Shown: positions 6,951 through 12,829 of the stretch, in pieces | Position numbering within the stretch: the stretch's first letter is position 1 | Layout of the letters: the number at the start of each line of letters is the position of its first letter | DNA from: SIG714 sp045629725 | GTDB taxonomy: Bacteria > Bacillota > Clostridia > Oscillospirales > CAG-272 | DNA length: 17,300 bases | NCBI GenBank assembly: GCA_045629725.1 | Contig: JAZQRT010000019.1 | Span: 1 to 17,300, forward strand | Direction of reading: 5' to 3' | Program-made: the position numbers and the translations under genes | The notes under the pieces: model-generated | What the model was told of the DNA's origin: nothing | Seen by the model: only the letters and a program-made list of their open reading frames with translations | Databases searched by the model: none

Positions 6951-7847
6951 TTAGTTATCGCACCAAGCCTTGGCGGGGGTAATATGCTTTTCAAAGAAAT
7001 TGTTGGCATTGTCGTAAAAGATCTTATCAATAAGAATTTTACCATATCCGCGTTTTTCCATTTCGTAGGCAAGGTTAGTGATAAAACGTACCGAGGGAAT
7101 ATCTGTGGGAGTTACTTCAATTCCGTCAAAATCGCAACCAAGGCAGACGGTGTTTTCTCCGTCCATCATAATATAATGCTCAATATGTCTTAAAACGTCA
7201 TCAACCGTACATTTGCCCTCGCAAAGGTGATGGGGATAAAGGCTGATACCCACGATACCTCCGAGATCTCTGATGATGCCAAACATCTCGTCCGTCAGAT
7301 TTCTTGGATGGTTAAATATGTTTCTTGAGTTCGAATGGCTGGCGATCAAGGGCTTTCCGGCTTTCTCTGCCCAAGGAATACAGTCAAAAAAGGTTCTGTC
7401 CGAGGCGTGGGAAAGGTCGGGAACGATATCAAGGTGGAAGCAATGACGCAAAACGGCAGCGCCAAAGCGGTCAAGAGGGTAATCTGTGTCATAGCTTCCG
7501 CCGATACAGGTGCGTCCCTTCCACATAAGTGTCAGAAGTCTGACACCCTTGGCGTACATCATATCAAGTCTTTCGATCTTTCCGTTGAGAATGTCCGCTC
7601 CTTCTACTGCAAGAATAGAGCCCTTTTGAGGAATTTTAAAGGAGTTTATATTATCTGCGATGTTGCAAAATCTTTCAAAGCCCTCGTTGGGGTGATACTC
7701 GGGATTGGACCAGATCGCAAAGACCTGACGGTATTTCTCAAATGAAAAGACCTCTGAGCGGTTTACGTGAGTTTCTTTGTTATCAAAGGTAAGCAGCTCG
7801 TCATATAATTTTGTGAGTGTGTCGCAGTGCAGATCAAAGTATTTCAT
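6951..7847 (-). CDS. Membrane dipeptidase-family zinc peptidase (peptidase M19)
   Basis: Zinc-dependent dipeptidase of the renal dipeptidase/M19 family, 298 residues, on the short side for the family (about 300-400). Metal ligands expected from the family are visible: His7 and Asp9 in DLHCDT, Glu82 in LAVEGAD, His147 in LSHASD and His171 in ASHSNSR, with CLGCDFDGIE near the C-terminus. No signal peptide is present, so the enzyme is predicted to be cytoplasmic despite the family name. It may hydrolyse dipeptides, possibly with D-residues at the C-side. GAGGTAA, its ribosome binding site, overlaps the last codons and stop of yraN, with only 2 bases between the yraN stop and this ATG (7847), so it is the last gene of the lepB unit. 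It converges on the DUF1540 gene with a 2-bp gap. Confidence 0.93.
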   Translation of the reverse strand: MKYFDLHCDTLTKLYDELLTFDNKETHVNRSEVFSFEKYRQVFAIWSNPEYHPNEGFERFCNIADNINSFKIPQKGSILAVEGADILNGKIERLDMMYAKGVRLLTLMWKGRTCIGGSYDTDYPLDRFGAAVLRHCFHLDIVPDLSHASDRTFFDCIPWAEKAGKPLIASHSNSRNIFNHPRNLTDEMFGIIRDLGGIVGISLYPHHLCEGKCTVDDVLRHIEHYIMMDGENTVCLGCDFDGIEVTPTDIPSVRFITNLAYEMEKRGYGKILIDKIFYDNANNFFEKHITPAKAWCDN

Positions 7848-7849
7848 AT

Positions 7850-8245
7850 TTACCTCGCGTCGTTAAGTGTAAAAGCCGAAGGCAGATGCTTCAAGCGGTA
7901 CCTGACAGTTCCTTTATCGGTTTCTTCCGCATAGACCTCGATAACGTCAAAGCGGATTGATTTTTTTGTTTGATTTTTTGATATATATATCCCTGCGCTG
8001 TATATAATATTTTTCATCTTGCTTTTTGTAACGGCAAGGGCAGGGCGTCCGAATCTTGCTGTGTTTTCTCCGAGGGTGCGAAGCTTAACCTCTGTAAATA
8101 CAATATATCGGTCATTCTCGGCAATTATGTCGATCTCTCCGTGACGGGTGAGAAAATTTCTTTCAAGTATTCTAAAGCCGTTTTTTTCAAGATATTCACA
8201 GGAGACGTCCTCTCCTATGGAGCCGATTTTTCTGCGGTCCATCAT
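7850..8245 (-). CDS. yraN: UPF0102 (YraN) family nuclease-fold protein
   Basis: Protein of the widely conserved YraN/UPF0102 family, 131 residues, predicted from fold to resemble Holliday junction resolvases and restriction-type endonucleases; the true function is not settled. The typical pattern is complete: IGSIGEDVSCEYL near the N-terminus, then RNFLTRHGEIDIIA with Glu37 and Asp39, and FTEVKLR with Glu52 and Lys54, which together make a PD-(D/E)xK-like site. The first ATG at 8245 overlaps the rnhB stop in an ATGA arrangement, and a second ATG follows directly. There is no good ribosome binding site of its own, so it is probably translated by coupling to rnhB. The rnhB-yraN adjacency is common in Firmicutes. 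Confidence 0.93.
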   Translation of the reverse strand: MMDRRKIGSIGEDVSCEYLEKNGFRILERNFLTRHGEIDIIAENDRYIVFTEVKLRTLGENTARFGRPALAVTKSKMKNIIYSAGIYISKNQTKKSIRFDVIEVYAEETDKGTVRYRLKHLPSAFTLNDAR

Positions 8246-8838
8246 TTGCCTAAAAATTTAAGGAACGTACGGCGGTGATGCTCACAGGGACCGTACTGTC
8301 TGATGGCGTTCATGTGATCTCGGGTTCCGTAACCCTTATGCTTTTTAAAACCGTATTCAGGATATTCACGGTCAAGCTCCATACAAAGTCTGTCACGGCT
8401 CACCTTGGCAAGAATGGAAGCGGCGGCGATTGAGGGGGAAATGGCATCTCCGTGAATTACACATTTTGTTGCGGTGGTAAAGCCGCGTGCGATATTTCCG
8501 TCAACGAGAACCATGTCGGGGAAGGGAGAGAGCTTTTCAACAGCTCTTCTCATAGCAAGCTGAGATGCCTCAAGAATGTTGAGCGAGTCGATCTCCTCAA
8601 CGCTTGATGATTCTATGGCATAACTGATGGCATTTTCTATGATAACGTCAAAGAGCTTTTCTCTTTTCTTCTCGGTTAGTTTTTTTGAATCGTTGAGGCC
8701 CTCGATTTCTATACCGAAGGGAAGGATGACGGCGGCGGCAAAAACGGGACCTGCAAGCGGACCTCTGCCCGCTTCATCGGTACCTGCAATAACGGTGAAG
8801 CCCTCGCAGGTAAATTCCTTTTCAACTGACCAATCCAT
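8242..8838 (-). CDS. rnhB: Ribonuclease HII
   Basis: Endonuclease that cuts the RNA strand of RNA-DNA hybrids and starts removal of single ribonucleotides from DNA. At 198 residues it is of normal length. The four acidic catalytic residues are visible: Asp21 and Glu22 in GTDEAGRGPLAGPV, Asp113 in VLVDGN, and Asp131 in IHGDAISPS; the family block SIAAASILAKVSRD follows. The GLNDSKKL motif (47-54) is also typical. AGAGAGG lies about 9 bases before the ATG at 8838. The start is 4 bases after the stop of the PHP gene and the end overlaps the yraN start, placing it in the middle of the lepB-dipeptidase unit. Confidence 0.97.
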   Translation of the reverse strand: MDWSVEKEFTCEGFTVIAGTDEAGRGPLAGPVFAAAVILPFGIEIEGLNDSKKLTEKKREKLFDVIIENAISYAIESSSVEEIDSLNILEASQLAMRRAVEKLSPFPDMVLVDGNIARGFTTATKCVIHGDAISPSIAAASILAKVSRDRLCMELDREYPEYGFKKHKGYGTRDHMNAIRQYGPCEHHRRTFLKFLGK

Positions 8839-8842
8839 TGTG

Positions 8843-9622
8843 TCAACCTCTCTTTATAAGCTTTATTTCGTCTGTAAGCTCAAGACCGAAGAATTTTCTG
8901 AATTCTTCTGCCTTTTTGTAGGTTTCGGTATCGCGGAAAGCCTCGGGAGTGTGGGCGTCAACGCCGTATATAACCTTATTTCCGATCTCAGCGGCAATAC
9001 TGAAAAAACGCTGAGAGGGATAGCGTCTGCCCTCGCAGAGTCCGAGAAAATTGATCTCAAGGGGGATGTTGAGCTCCTTCGCTTTTCTGCAAAGGCGTGT
9101 CATCTGCTTTTGATATGTTTCATTGTTTTCTGTGTAGTTTATTACGTCGGGGTGAGCAATATAGGAATAATACCCGCTTTCCATTGCACAGAGGGCGCTT
9201 TCTACGTAACTTACAAGCATTTCGTCATTGCATTTTCTTCCAACGTACTGTCCGTCATACTCGTTGTTTGTAAAATGCTGACCGAGAATGAGGTAATCAA
9301 TACCGAGCTCATCTACAAGCGCCTTATAAGCGGGGAAGCACAGGGGGTAGTATTCCGCTTCAAATCCGATAAGTATCCGGATATCATTTTTGTATTCCTC
9401 GCGAAGTGCTTTAAGCGTGTTTGTATATTCGTAGGAGTCCTTAACGCTCATTCTTACGCTTGAAACGTAATTAGGATCAAGGTACGGATATGGGGAATGG
9501 TCTGCGAAGCCCAGAACCTCAAGTCCCATTTTGATTGCGCTTTCAATATATTCTCTCTCCGTTCCTATGGCATGACCGCAACGGGGAGTGTGAGTGTGAT
9601 AATTTTTCTTTAAATAGTCCAT
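8843..9622 (-). CDS. PHP-domain phosphatase, histidinol-phosphatase (HisK/HisJ) type
   Basis: Metal-dependent phosphoesterase of the PHP superfamily, 259 residues from the chosen start. Motifs include YHTHT with His9 and His11, ADHSP with Asp41-His42, a Glu in GFEAEYYP, a His in LGQHF, AHPDVINY and VDAHTPE, which together make up the trinuclear PHP site. The length and the opening NYHTHTPRCGHA match histidinol-phosphatases that act in histidine synthesis, but no other his gene is near, so another phosphate ester is possible. The frame is open to a TTG at 9634. The ATG at 9622 is preferred because GGTGA (9628-9632) lies 5 bases before it and the protein then starts just ahead of motif I. It begins 28 bp after rbgA and ends 4 bp before rnhB. 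Confidence 0.88.
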   Translation of the reverse strand: MDYLKKNYHTHTPRCGHAIGTEREYIESAIKMGLEVLGFADHSPYPYLDPNYVSSVRMSVKDSYEYTNTLKALREEYKNDIRILIGFEAEYYPLCFPAYKALVDELGIDYLILGQHFTNNEYDGQYVGRKCNDEMLVSYVESALCAMESGYYSYIAHPDVINYTENNETYQKQMTRLCRKAKELNIPLEINFLGLCEGRRYPSQRFFSIAAEIGNKVIYGVDAHTPEAFRDTETYKKAEEFRKFFGLELTDEIKLIKRG

Positions 9623-9650
9623 GCTCTTCACCAACCTTTAAAAATGATTA

Positions 9651-10517
9651 TTACTCGGGAAGCTCAAGTGTGATCCTTCCGATCTTGGCACTTCTGAATT
9701 CATCCATGAGCATTATTGCAACGCGATCCGAGTCAACCTCTCCGCCCGAGATGAGCATACCGCGCTTTTTTCCGATAAGTTCAAAAAGCTCGTAGGGCGT
9801 TGAATTCTTGATAAGGTCCATGTCCTTTATATTGTATCTGTTTGCTAAAAGCTCGGGGTACATACGTGAAAGTCTTTCAAGCAAAAACAAGGAGATCTCG
9901 TCAAGGTTGAGCACCTTATCTCTGATGGCACCTGTGATGGCAAGATTTTCGCCAACTGTTTTGTCCTCAAACTTTGGCCAAAGAACTCCCGGCATATCCA
10001 TAAGGTCAATACCGATGGAGGTTGGTACCCACTGCTTGGCAAGGGTAACTCCGGGACGGTTTTCAACCTTTACCTTTTTACTTTTGCAAAGCCTGTTGAT
10101 CAGAGATGATTTTCCGACGTTGGGAATTCCGACGATCATAGCCTTAATGGGTCTGCCCGTCATTCCTTTATCCTCATATCTTTGAAGCTTATCAGAAAGG
10201 AGTTCTCTGAGGGCAGGGGTGATGGAGGCTATACCTTGGGACGTTATGCAGTCTGTAAAAAGGAAATTAAGACCGTTTTCTTTTGCGTAGGCAGCCCACT
10301 TTTCATTGGCAACGGGATCGGCAAGACTTGCCTTGTTCATAAGTGTCAATATGGGCTTTGAAGCACATAGCTTGGCAATTTCGGGATTTTTTGAGCTGTA
10401 TGGGATTCTTGCATCCCTCAGCTCAATGACAACGTCAACTTGACTCAAATTTTCCGTAATGAGTCTGCGGGTTTTTGCCATATGGCCCGGAAACCACTGT
10501 ATATTATCTGAGGGCAT
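9651..10517 (-). CDS. rbgA: Ribosome biogenesis GTPase RbgA (YlqF)
   Basis: Circularly permuted GTPase required late in 50S subunit assembly in Firmicutes, 288 residues. The N-terminus IQWFPGHMAKTRR and the DARIPYSSKNP block (35-45) are family hallmarks. The G motifs run in permuted order: G4 NKAS (61-64) first, then G1 GIPNVGKSS, G2 around the Thr in RPGVT, and G3 DMPG. The C-terminal part is the helical RNA-binding domain (ANTAR-like) ending near RSAKIGRITLELPE. G4 is normally NKxD and here has Ser where the guanine-reading Asp is expected. A GAGAGTGA element precedes the ATG at 10517. It follows lepB by 33 bp, the usual lepB-rbgA-rnhB neighbourhood of Firmicutes. Confidence 0.96.
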   Translation of the reverse strand: MPSDNIQWFPGHMAKTRRLITENLSQVDVVIELRDARIPYSSKNPEIAKLCASKPILTLMNKASLADPVANEKWAAYAKENGLNFLFTDCITSQGIASITPALRELLSDKLQRYEDKGMTGRPIKAMIVGIPNVGKSSLINRLCKSKKVKVENRPGVTLAKQWVPTSIGIDLMDMPGVLWPKFEDKTVGENLAITGAIRDKVLNLDEISLFLLERLSRMYPELLANRYNIKDMDLIKNSTPYELFELIGKKRGMLISGGEVDSDRVAIMLMDEFRSAKIGRITLELPE

Positions 10518-10550
10518 ACGATCACTCTCTTTCTTTTGAAGATTAAAGTA

Positions 10551-11486
10551 TTATTTAAGGGGTCCTATATCGGACAGTGGGAAAAGTCTGAAAAATGCCT
10601 TGCCTATAACGCATTTTTCGTCTACAAAACCAACGTTGGCAGAGCGGCTGTCGTGAGAATTGTTTCGGTTATCTCCCATAACGAAGATCGTTCCTTCGGG
10701 GACAGTTGCTGAGAAGGTGTTTTTCTCCGCATCAAAATTGCCGCCGGGGATATTGTATATATTCTGATGCTCCATTACGTCCGAACCAACGCTGTCATTT
10801 TCGGGATCGAAAATATATGGGTTGTGTCTTACGTAATATTCATCGATCGTAATACCGTTGACCTTAACCTCCCATGTATTGAAGTTTATAAACAGTTCGT
10901 CTCCTCCTATTGCTATGACTCTTTTGATAAGAGGCTTATCAAGGTCATAGTTCGGTGCCTGAAGAATTACGATATCATTTCTCTTAGGCTCGTAAAAGGC
11001 GATTTGAACAAGAAGGCTGTCGTTTTCGTTTATCGTATAGGTCATGGACTCTCCGCTGACGGGGGAATAACGGACAACGAAGGTTATAAGAAGTATAACG
11101 ATGGCGATTGAGATCGCAACCATCTCAAGGGTTTCGTATAAAAATCTCAAAAAGGAGCCTTCTTCTTTTTTGCTTTTGTCTTCCCTGGGCTCTTGGTCTT
11201 CGTCCTCAATCTTCTTAGCGTCTTCATCCTTTATGCTGAAATCCAAAGTGGTTTGAGTTTGCTCGGTTTCCTCGGTCAATTCGTTTAACTCGCAGTTTTC
11301 GTTGACCTCAATTACCTCGATAACCTCGATAACCTCGGCTTTCTCTGTGCTCTCAGCAGTTTCCGCGTTTTGGGTTGCCTCAGAGCTTTCGTTTGTCTCG
11401 GAGTCCTCTTTAGTTGTATTTTCCGTCAGCTCTCCTGAAAGAGTCTTTTCCTGTATATCTTTATTTTCGTTGTTTTCGCAGTACAT
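10551..11486 (-). CDS. lepB: Signal peptidase I with a long acidic N-terminal tail
   Basis: Membrane serine/lysine peptidase that removes signal peptides from exported proteins, 311 residues. The catalytic part is standard: one transmembrane helix (about 123-138), Ser147 in PVSGESM, Lys188 in LIKRVIAIGGD, and the MGDNRNNSHDSR box near the C-terminus. Unusual is the first part of about 115 residues, rich in Glu, Thr, Asn and Asp, with a VIE repeat; most Firmicutes type I peptidases have only a few to about 20 residues there. The start is the ATG at 11486, because GGAGGA (11491-11496) lies just before it; the TTG at 11507 in the same frame would place that site inside the gene. It is the first gene of a six-gene unit with a promoter at 11519-11547. 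Confidence 0.96.
   Translation of the reverse strand: MYCENNENKDIQEKTLSGELTENTTKEDSETNESSEATQNAETAESTEKAEVIEVIEVIEVNENCELNELTEETEQTQTTLDFSIKDEDAKKIEDEDQEPREDKSKKEEGSFLRFLYETLEMVAISIAIVILLITFVVRYSPVSGESMTYTINENDSLLVQIAFYEPKRNDIVILQAPNYDLDKPLIKRVIAIGGDELFINFNTWEVKVNGITIDEYYVRHNPYIFDPENDSVGSDVMEHQNIYNIPGGNFDAEKNTFSATVPEGTIFVMGDNRNNSHDSRSANVGFVDEKCVIGKAFFRLFPLSDIGPLK
11304..11339 (-). repeat. 9-bp tandem repeat inside lepB (VIE repeat)
   Basis: Four units of about 9 bp with the plus-strand core ACCTCGAT encode EVI-EVI-EVI-EVN in the acidic tail of LepB. Two units are identical and the outer ones differ by one to three bases. The repeat keeps the reading frame, so slippage would change only the tail length. 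Confidence 0.8.
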
Positions 11487-11518
11487 AATTTCCTCCGATT
11501 GATACAATCATTCATACT

Positions 11519-11547
11519 ATTATATCACATTTTTCTCTAACATACAA
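11519..11547 (-). promoter_or_regulatory. Sigma-A promoter of the lepB-rbgA-rnhB unit
   Basis: On the minus strand TTGTAT (11542-11547) is separated by 17 bases from a perfect TATAAT (11519-11524), which is preceded by TGA as an extended -10. The start would be near 11512, giving a leader of about 26 nt to the lepB ATG. No other promoter this good was seen before the dipeptidase gene, so the six genes probably depend on it. Confidence 0.7.
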
Positions 11548-11618
11548 TACTTTTTGAAAAAAATATCAATGGGAAGGGAATTGGCTATCTTATTCATTAT
11601 TACAAAACGCAAAAAAAA

Positions 11619-11639
11619 CAACCCTCAAAAAGAGGGTTG
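11619..11639 (-). terminator. Strong rho-independent terminator of the lipoprotein gene
   Basis: An 8-bp perfect stem (CAACCCTC, 11619-11626, with GAGGGTTG, 11632-11639) and a 5-nt loop are followed on the minus strand by eight T. It starts about 38 bases after the lipoprotein stop. The plus-strand side has six T, so it could also block the other direction. Confidence 0.92.
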
Positions 11640-11677
11640 CCTTTTTTAGAAATTAACTTGTTCAGCTATTTTTTTAA

Positions 11678-12532
11678 TTAGCCAGCGAAGTTACCCTTCT
11701 CGTCAAATCCTACGTCAGCAGCATCCTGGATGTCAGCAGCTGTAACTGTCTGCATTCCGGAAGCATAGCCTTCAGCTCTGTCGTGAGCTGTCCAGAACTT
11801 GTTGTATACTGTGTGGTAAGCATCGTATCTGGAGTTCCATACCTGAGACATGTATGTGAATCCGAGACATGTGTCACCCTTGTATACTGCTACGAGGAAC
11901 ATGTATGTGCCGTCAACTTCGAAGTCAGCGCACATATCGCCTTCGGGAGCGGAACCAACCTGGAGTCTGTAGATAACGTTGGACTCTTCAGAACCGGAAT
12001 CGAAGTCATAGCATGTTTCGATAGGAGATGTGTAAGGTCCCTTGAGGTCTTCAGCCTTCTCGGGAGTAACTTCAGCATCGTGCCAGTACCACTTGAATGT
12101 GTACTCGTAGTCGTCTGTGCCAAGGTTAGCTGTGAGGTTAGCGTCTGTCTTGTTGATGATTACGCAAGACTGGAAGAACGCACGTGCACACCAAGTACCG
12201 TTGTCTTCAAAAGGCCATGTTTCGAAAGCTGTTCCGTAGAAAGAACCTGTGGAGTAGAGCTTCTCGATACCACCGAACTGAGCGAACATGTCATATGTGT
12301 TGTCGGGTTCTGTGGGTTCAGCTGTCTCGTCGCCACCGTCAACAGTTGTTTCGGGAGCTGTTGTTGTTTCGGGAGCTGTTGTTGTAGCGGGAGCTGTTGT
12401 TGTCTCGGGAGCCTTAGAAGACTCGGGAGCCTTTGTAGCAGGTGTTGTTGTAGCAGGTGTCTCGGTGCAAGAAGCAAGTGCGAGGCAAGCGAAAACAGCA
12501 ACAAGTGCAAGAGCAAGAATACGCTTTGTCAT
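11678..12532 (-). CDS. Unrecognised lipoprotein with Thr/Pro-rich repeat linker
   Basis: Predicted cell-surface lipoprotein, 284 residues; the family is not recognised. The signal peptide has Lys3-Arg4, a hydrophobic core and a perfect lipobox L-A-S-Cys22. Residues 23-78 form a Thr/Pro/Ala/Glu linker with APETTT-type repeats, like spacers that hold surface domains away from the membrane. The remaining 200 or so residues form one domain rich in aromatic residues (FKWYWHD, FTYMSQVWNSRYDAYHTVYNKFW) and five cysteines, probably beta-rich at first and helical near the end. I cannot assign an enzyme motif. The ATG at 12532 is chosen because GGAGGA (12541-12546) lies 8 bases before it and the signal peptide starts there; the frame is open further up but that region holds the promoter. 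Strong codon bias (AAG, TTC, TAC, AAC), a near-consensus promoter and a strong terminator suggest abundant expression as a single gene. Confidence 0.85.
   Translation of the reverse strand: MTKRILALALVAVFACLALASCTETPATTTPATKAPESSKAPETTTAPATTTAPETTTAPETTVDGGDETAEPTEPDNTYDMFAQFGGIEKLYSTGSFYGTAFETWPFEDNGTWCARAFFQSCVIINKTDANLTANLGTDDYEYTFKWYWHDAEVTPEKAEDLKGPYTSPIETCYDFDSGSEESNVIYRLQVGSAPEGDMCADFEVDGTYMFLVAVYKGDTCLGFTYMSQVWNSRYDAYHTVYNKFWTAHDRAEGYASGMQTVTAADIQDAADVGFDEKGNFAG
12342..12431 (-). repeat. 18-bp tandem repeat encoding the APETTT linker
   Basis: Five successive 18-bp units, with core TCGGGAGCT on the plus strand, encode APESSK, APETTT, APATTT, APETTT and APETTV. The units differ by a few bases and stay in frame. 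This is a coding repeat, not a CRISPR array, as there are no unique spacers. Confidence 0.85.
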
Positions 12533-12581
12533 TTTGAGTTTCCTCCAATAAAATAATTTTGTGTACCTAAGTACCACAATT

Positions 12582-12610
12582 ATAATACCACAGGGCAATT
12601 TTTTTGTCAA
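12582..12610 (-). promoter_or_regulatory. Sigma-A promoter of the lipoprotein gene
   Basis: On the minus strand a perfect TTGACA (12605-12610) is followed after 17 bases by TATTAT (12582-12587), with TGG just before it as an extended -10. A second TTGACA lies exactly 18 bp upstream (12623-12628). Downstream, near the expected start, the plus strand reads GTACC-TAA-GTACC (about 12563-12575), a possible operator. The leader is about 45 nt. Confidence 0.75.
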
Positions 12611-12829
12611 TAGTTTTTTTATTGTCAAAATGCACAATTTTTTTGAAAAGCGCATACTTTTTTTACGGATCAACAACAAAAACATTTACTAAAAAAGCAA
12701 ATAATATACAAAATATGAATTTGTTTTCAGAAAATTAATATGTATTTTGAACTGCATTTTTAAAATTTGATCCGATTTCGACATCATTTTTTTAATGTGA
12801 ATAATAAAATTGTTTTGTTGGAGGTACAT
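12588..12829 (+). promoter_or_regulatory. AT-rich divergent control region between the lipoprotein gene and spoIIGA
   Basis: This region of nearly 300 bp between the two divergent genes (12533-12829) has no coding potential. It holds the lipoprotein promoter on the left and a Spo0A-type box on the right. For spoIIGA, a -35-like TTGATC (12767-12772) precedes TAATGT (12793-12798) by 20 bases, a long spacing reminiscent of the B. subtilis spoIIG promoter; TAAAAT (12805-12810) is another -10 option. The exact spoIIGA start point cannot be fixed. Confidence 0.4.
12777..12783 (-). promoter_or_regulatory. Spo0A box upstream of spoIIGA
   Basis: The minus strand carries TGTCGAA, a perfect match to the 7-bp Spo0A binding core, within ATGTCGAAAT. 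It lies 46 bases before the spoIIGA ATG. In B. subtilis Spo0A~P is known to activate spoIIG through such boxes beside the -35, so the position makes functional sense. Only one perfect copy was found. Confidence 0.6.

Noticed and set aside
8627..9463. Plus-strand open frame of 278 codons
   Set aside because: It lies antisense across rnhB and the PHP gene, both of which have complete catalytic motifs; it lacks a plausible ribosome binding site.
12342..12431. Regular 18-bp repeats considered as a CRISPR array
   Set aside because: The units are directly adjacent with no unique spacers, stay in frame in a coding sequence, and no cas gene is present.
11783..12556. Plus-strand Cys/Ser-rich open frame of 257 codons opposite the lipoprotein gene
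   Set aside because: Its Cys-Cys-Ser repeats are the mirror of the 18-bp coding repeat. The minus strand has signal peptide, ribosome binding site, promoter and terminator.
12533..12685. 51-residue N-terminal extension of the lipoprotein frame
   Set aside because: It would place the promoter and the GGAGGA site inside the gene and bury the signal peptide.
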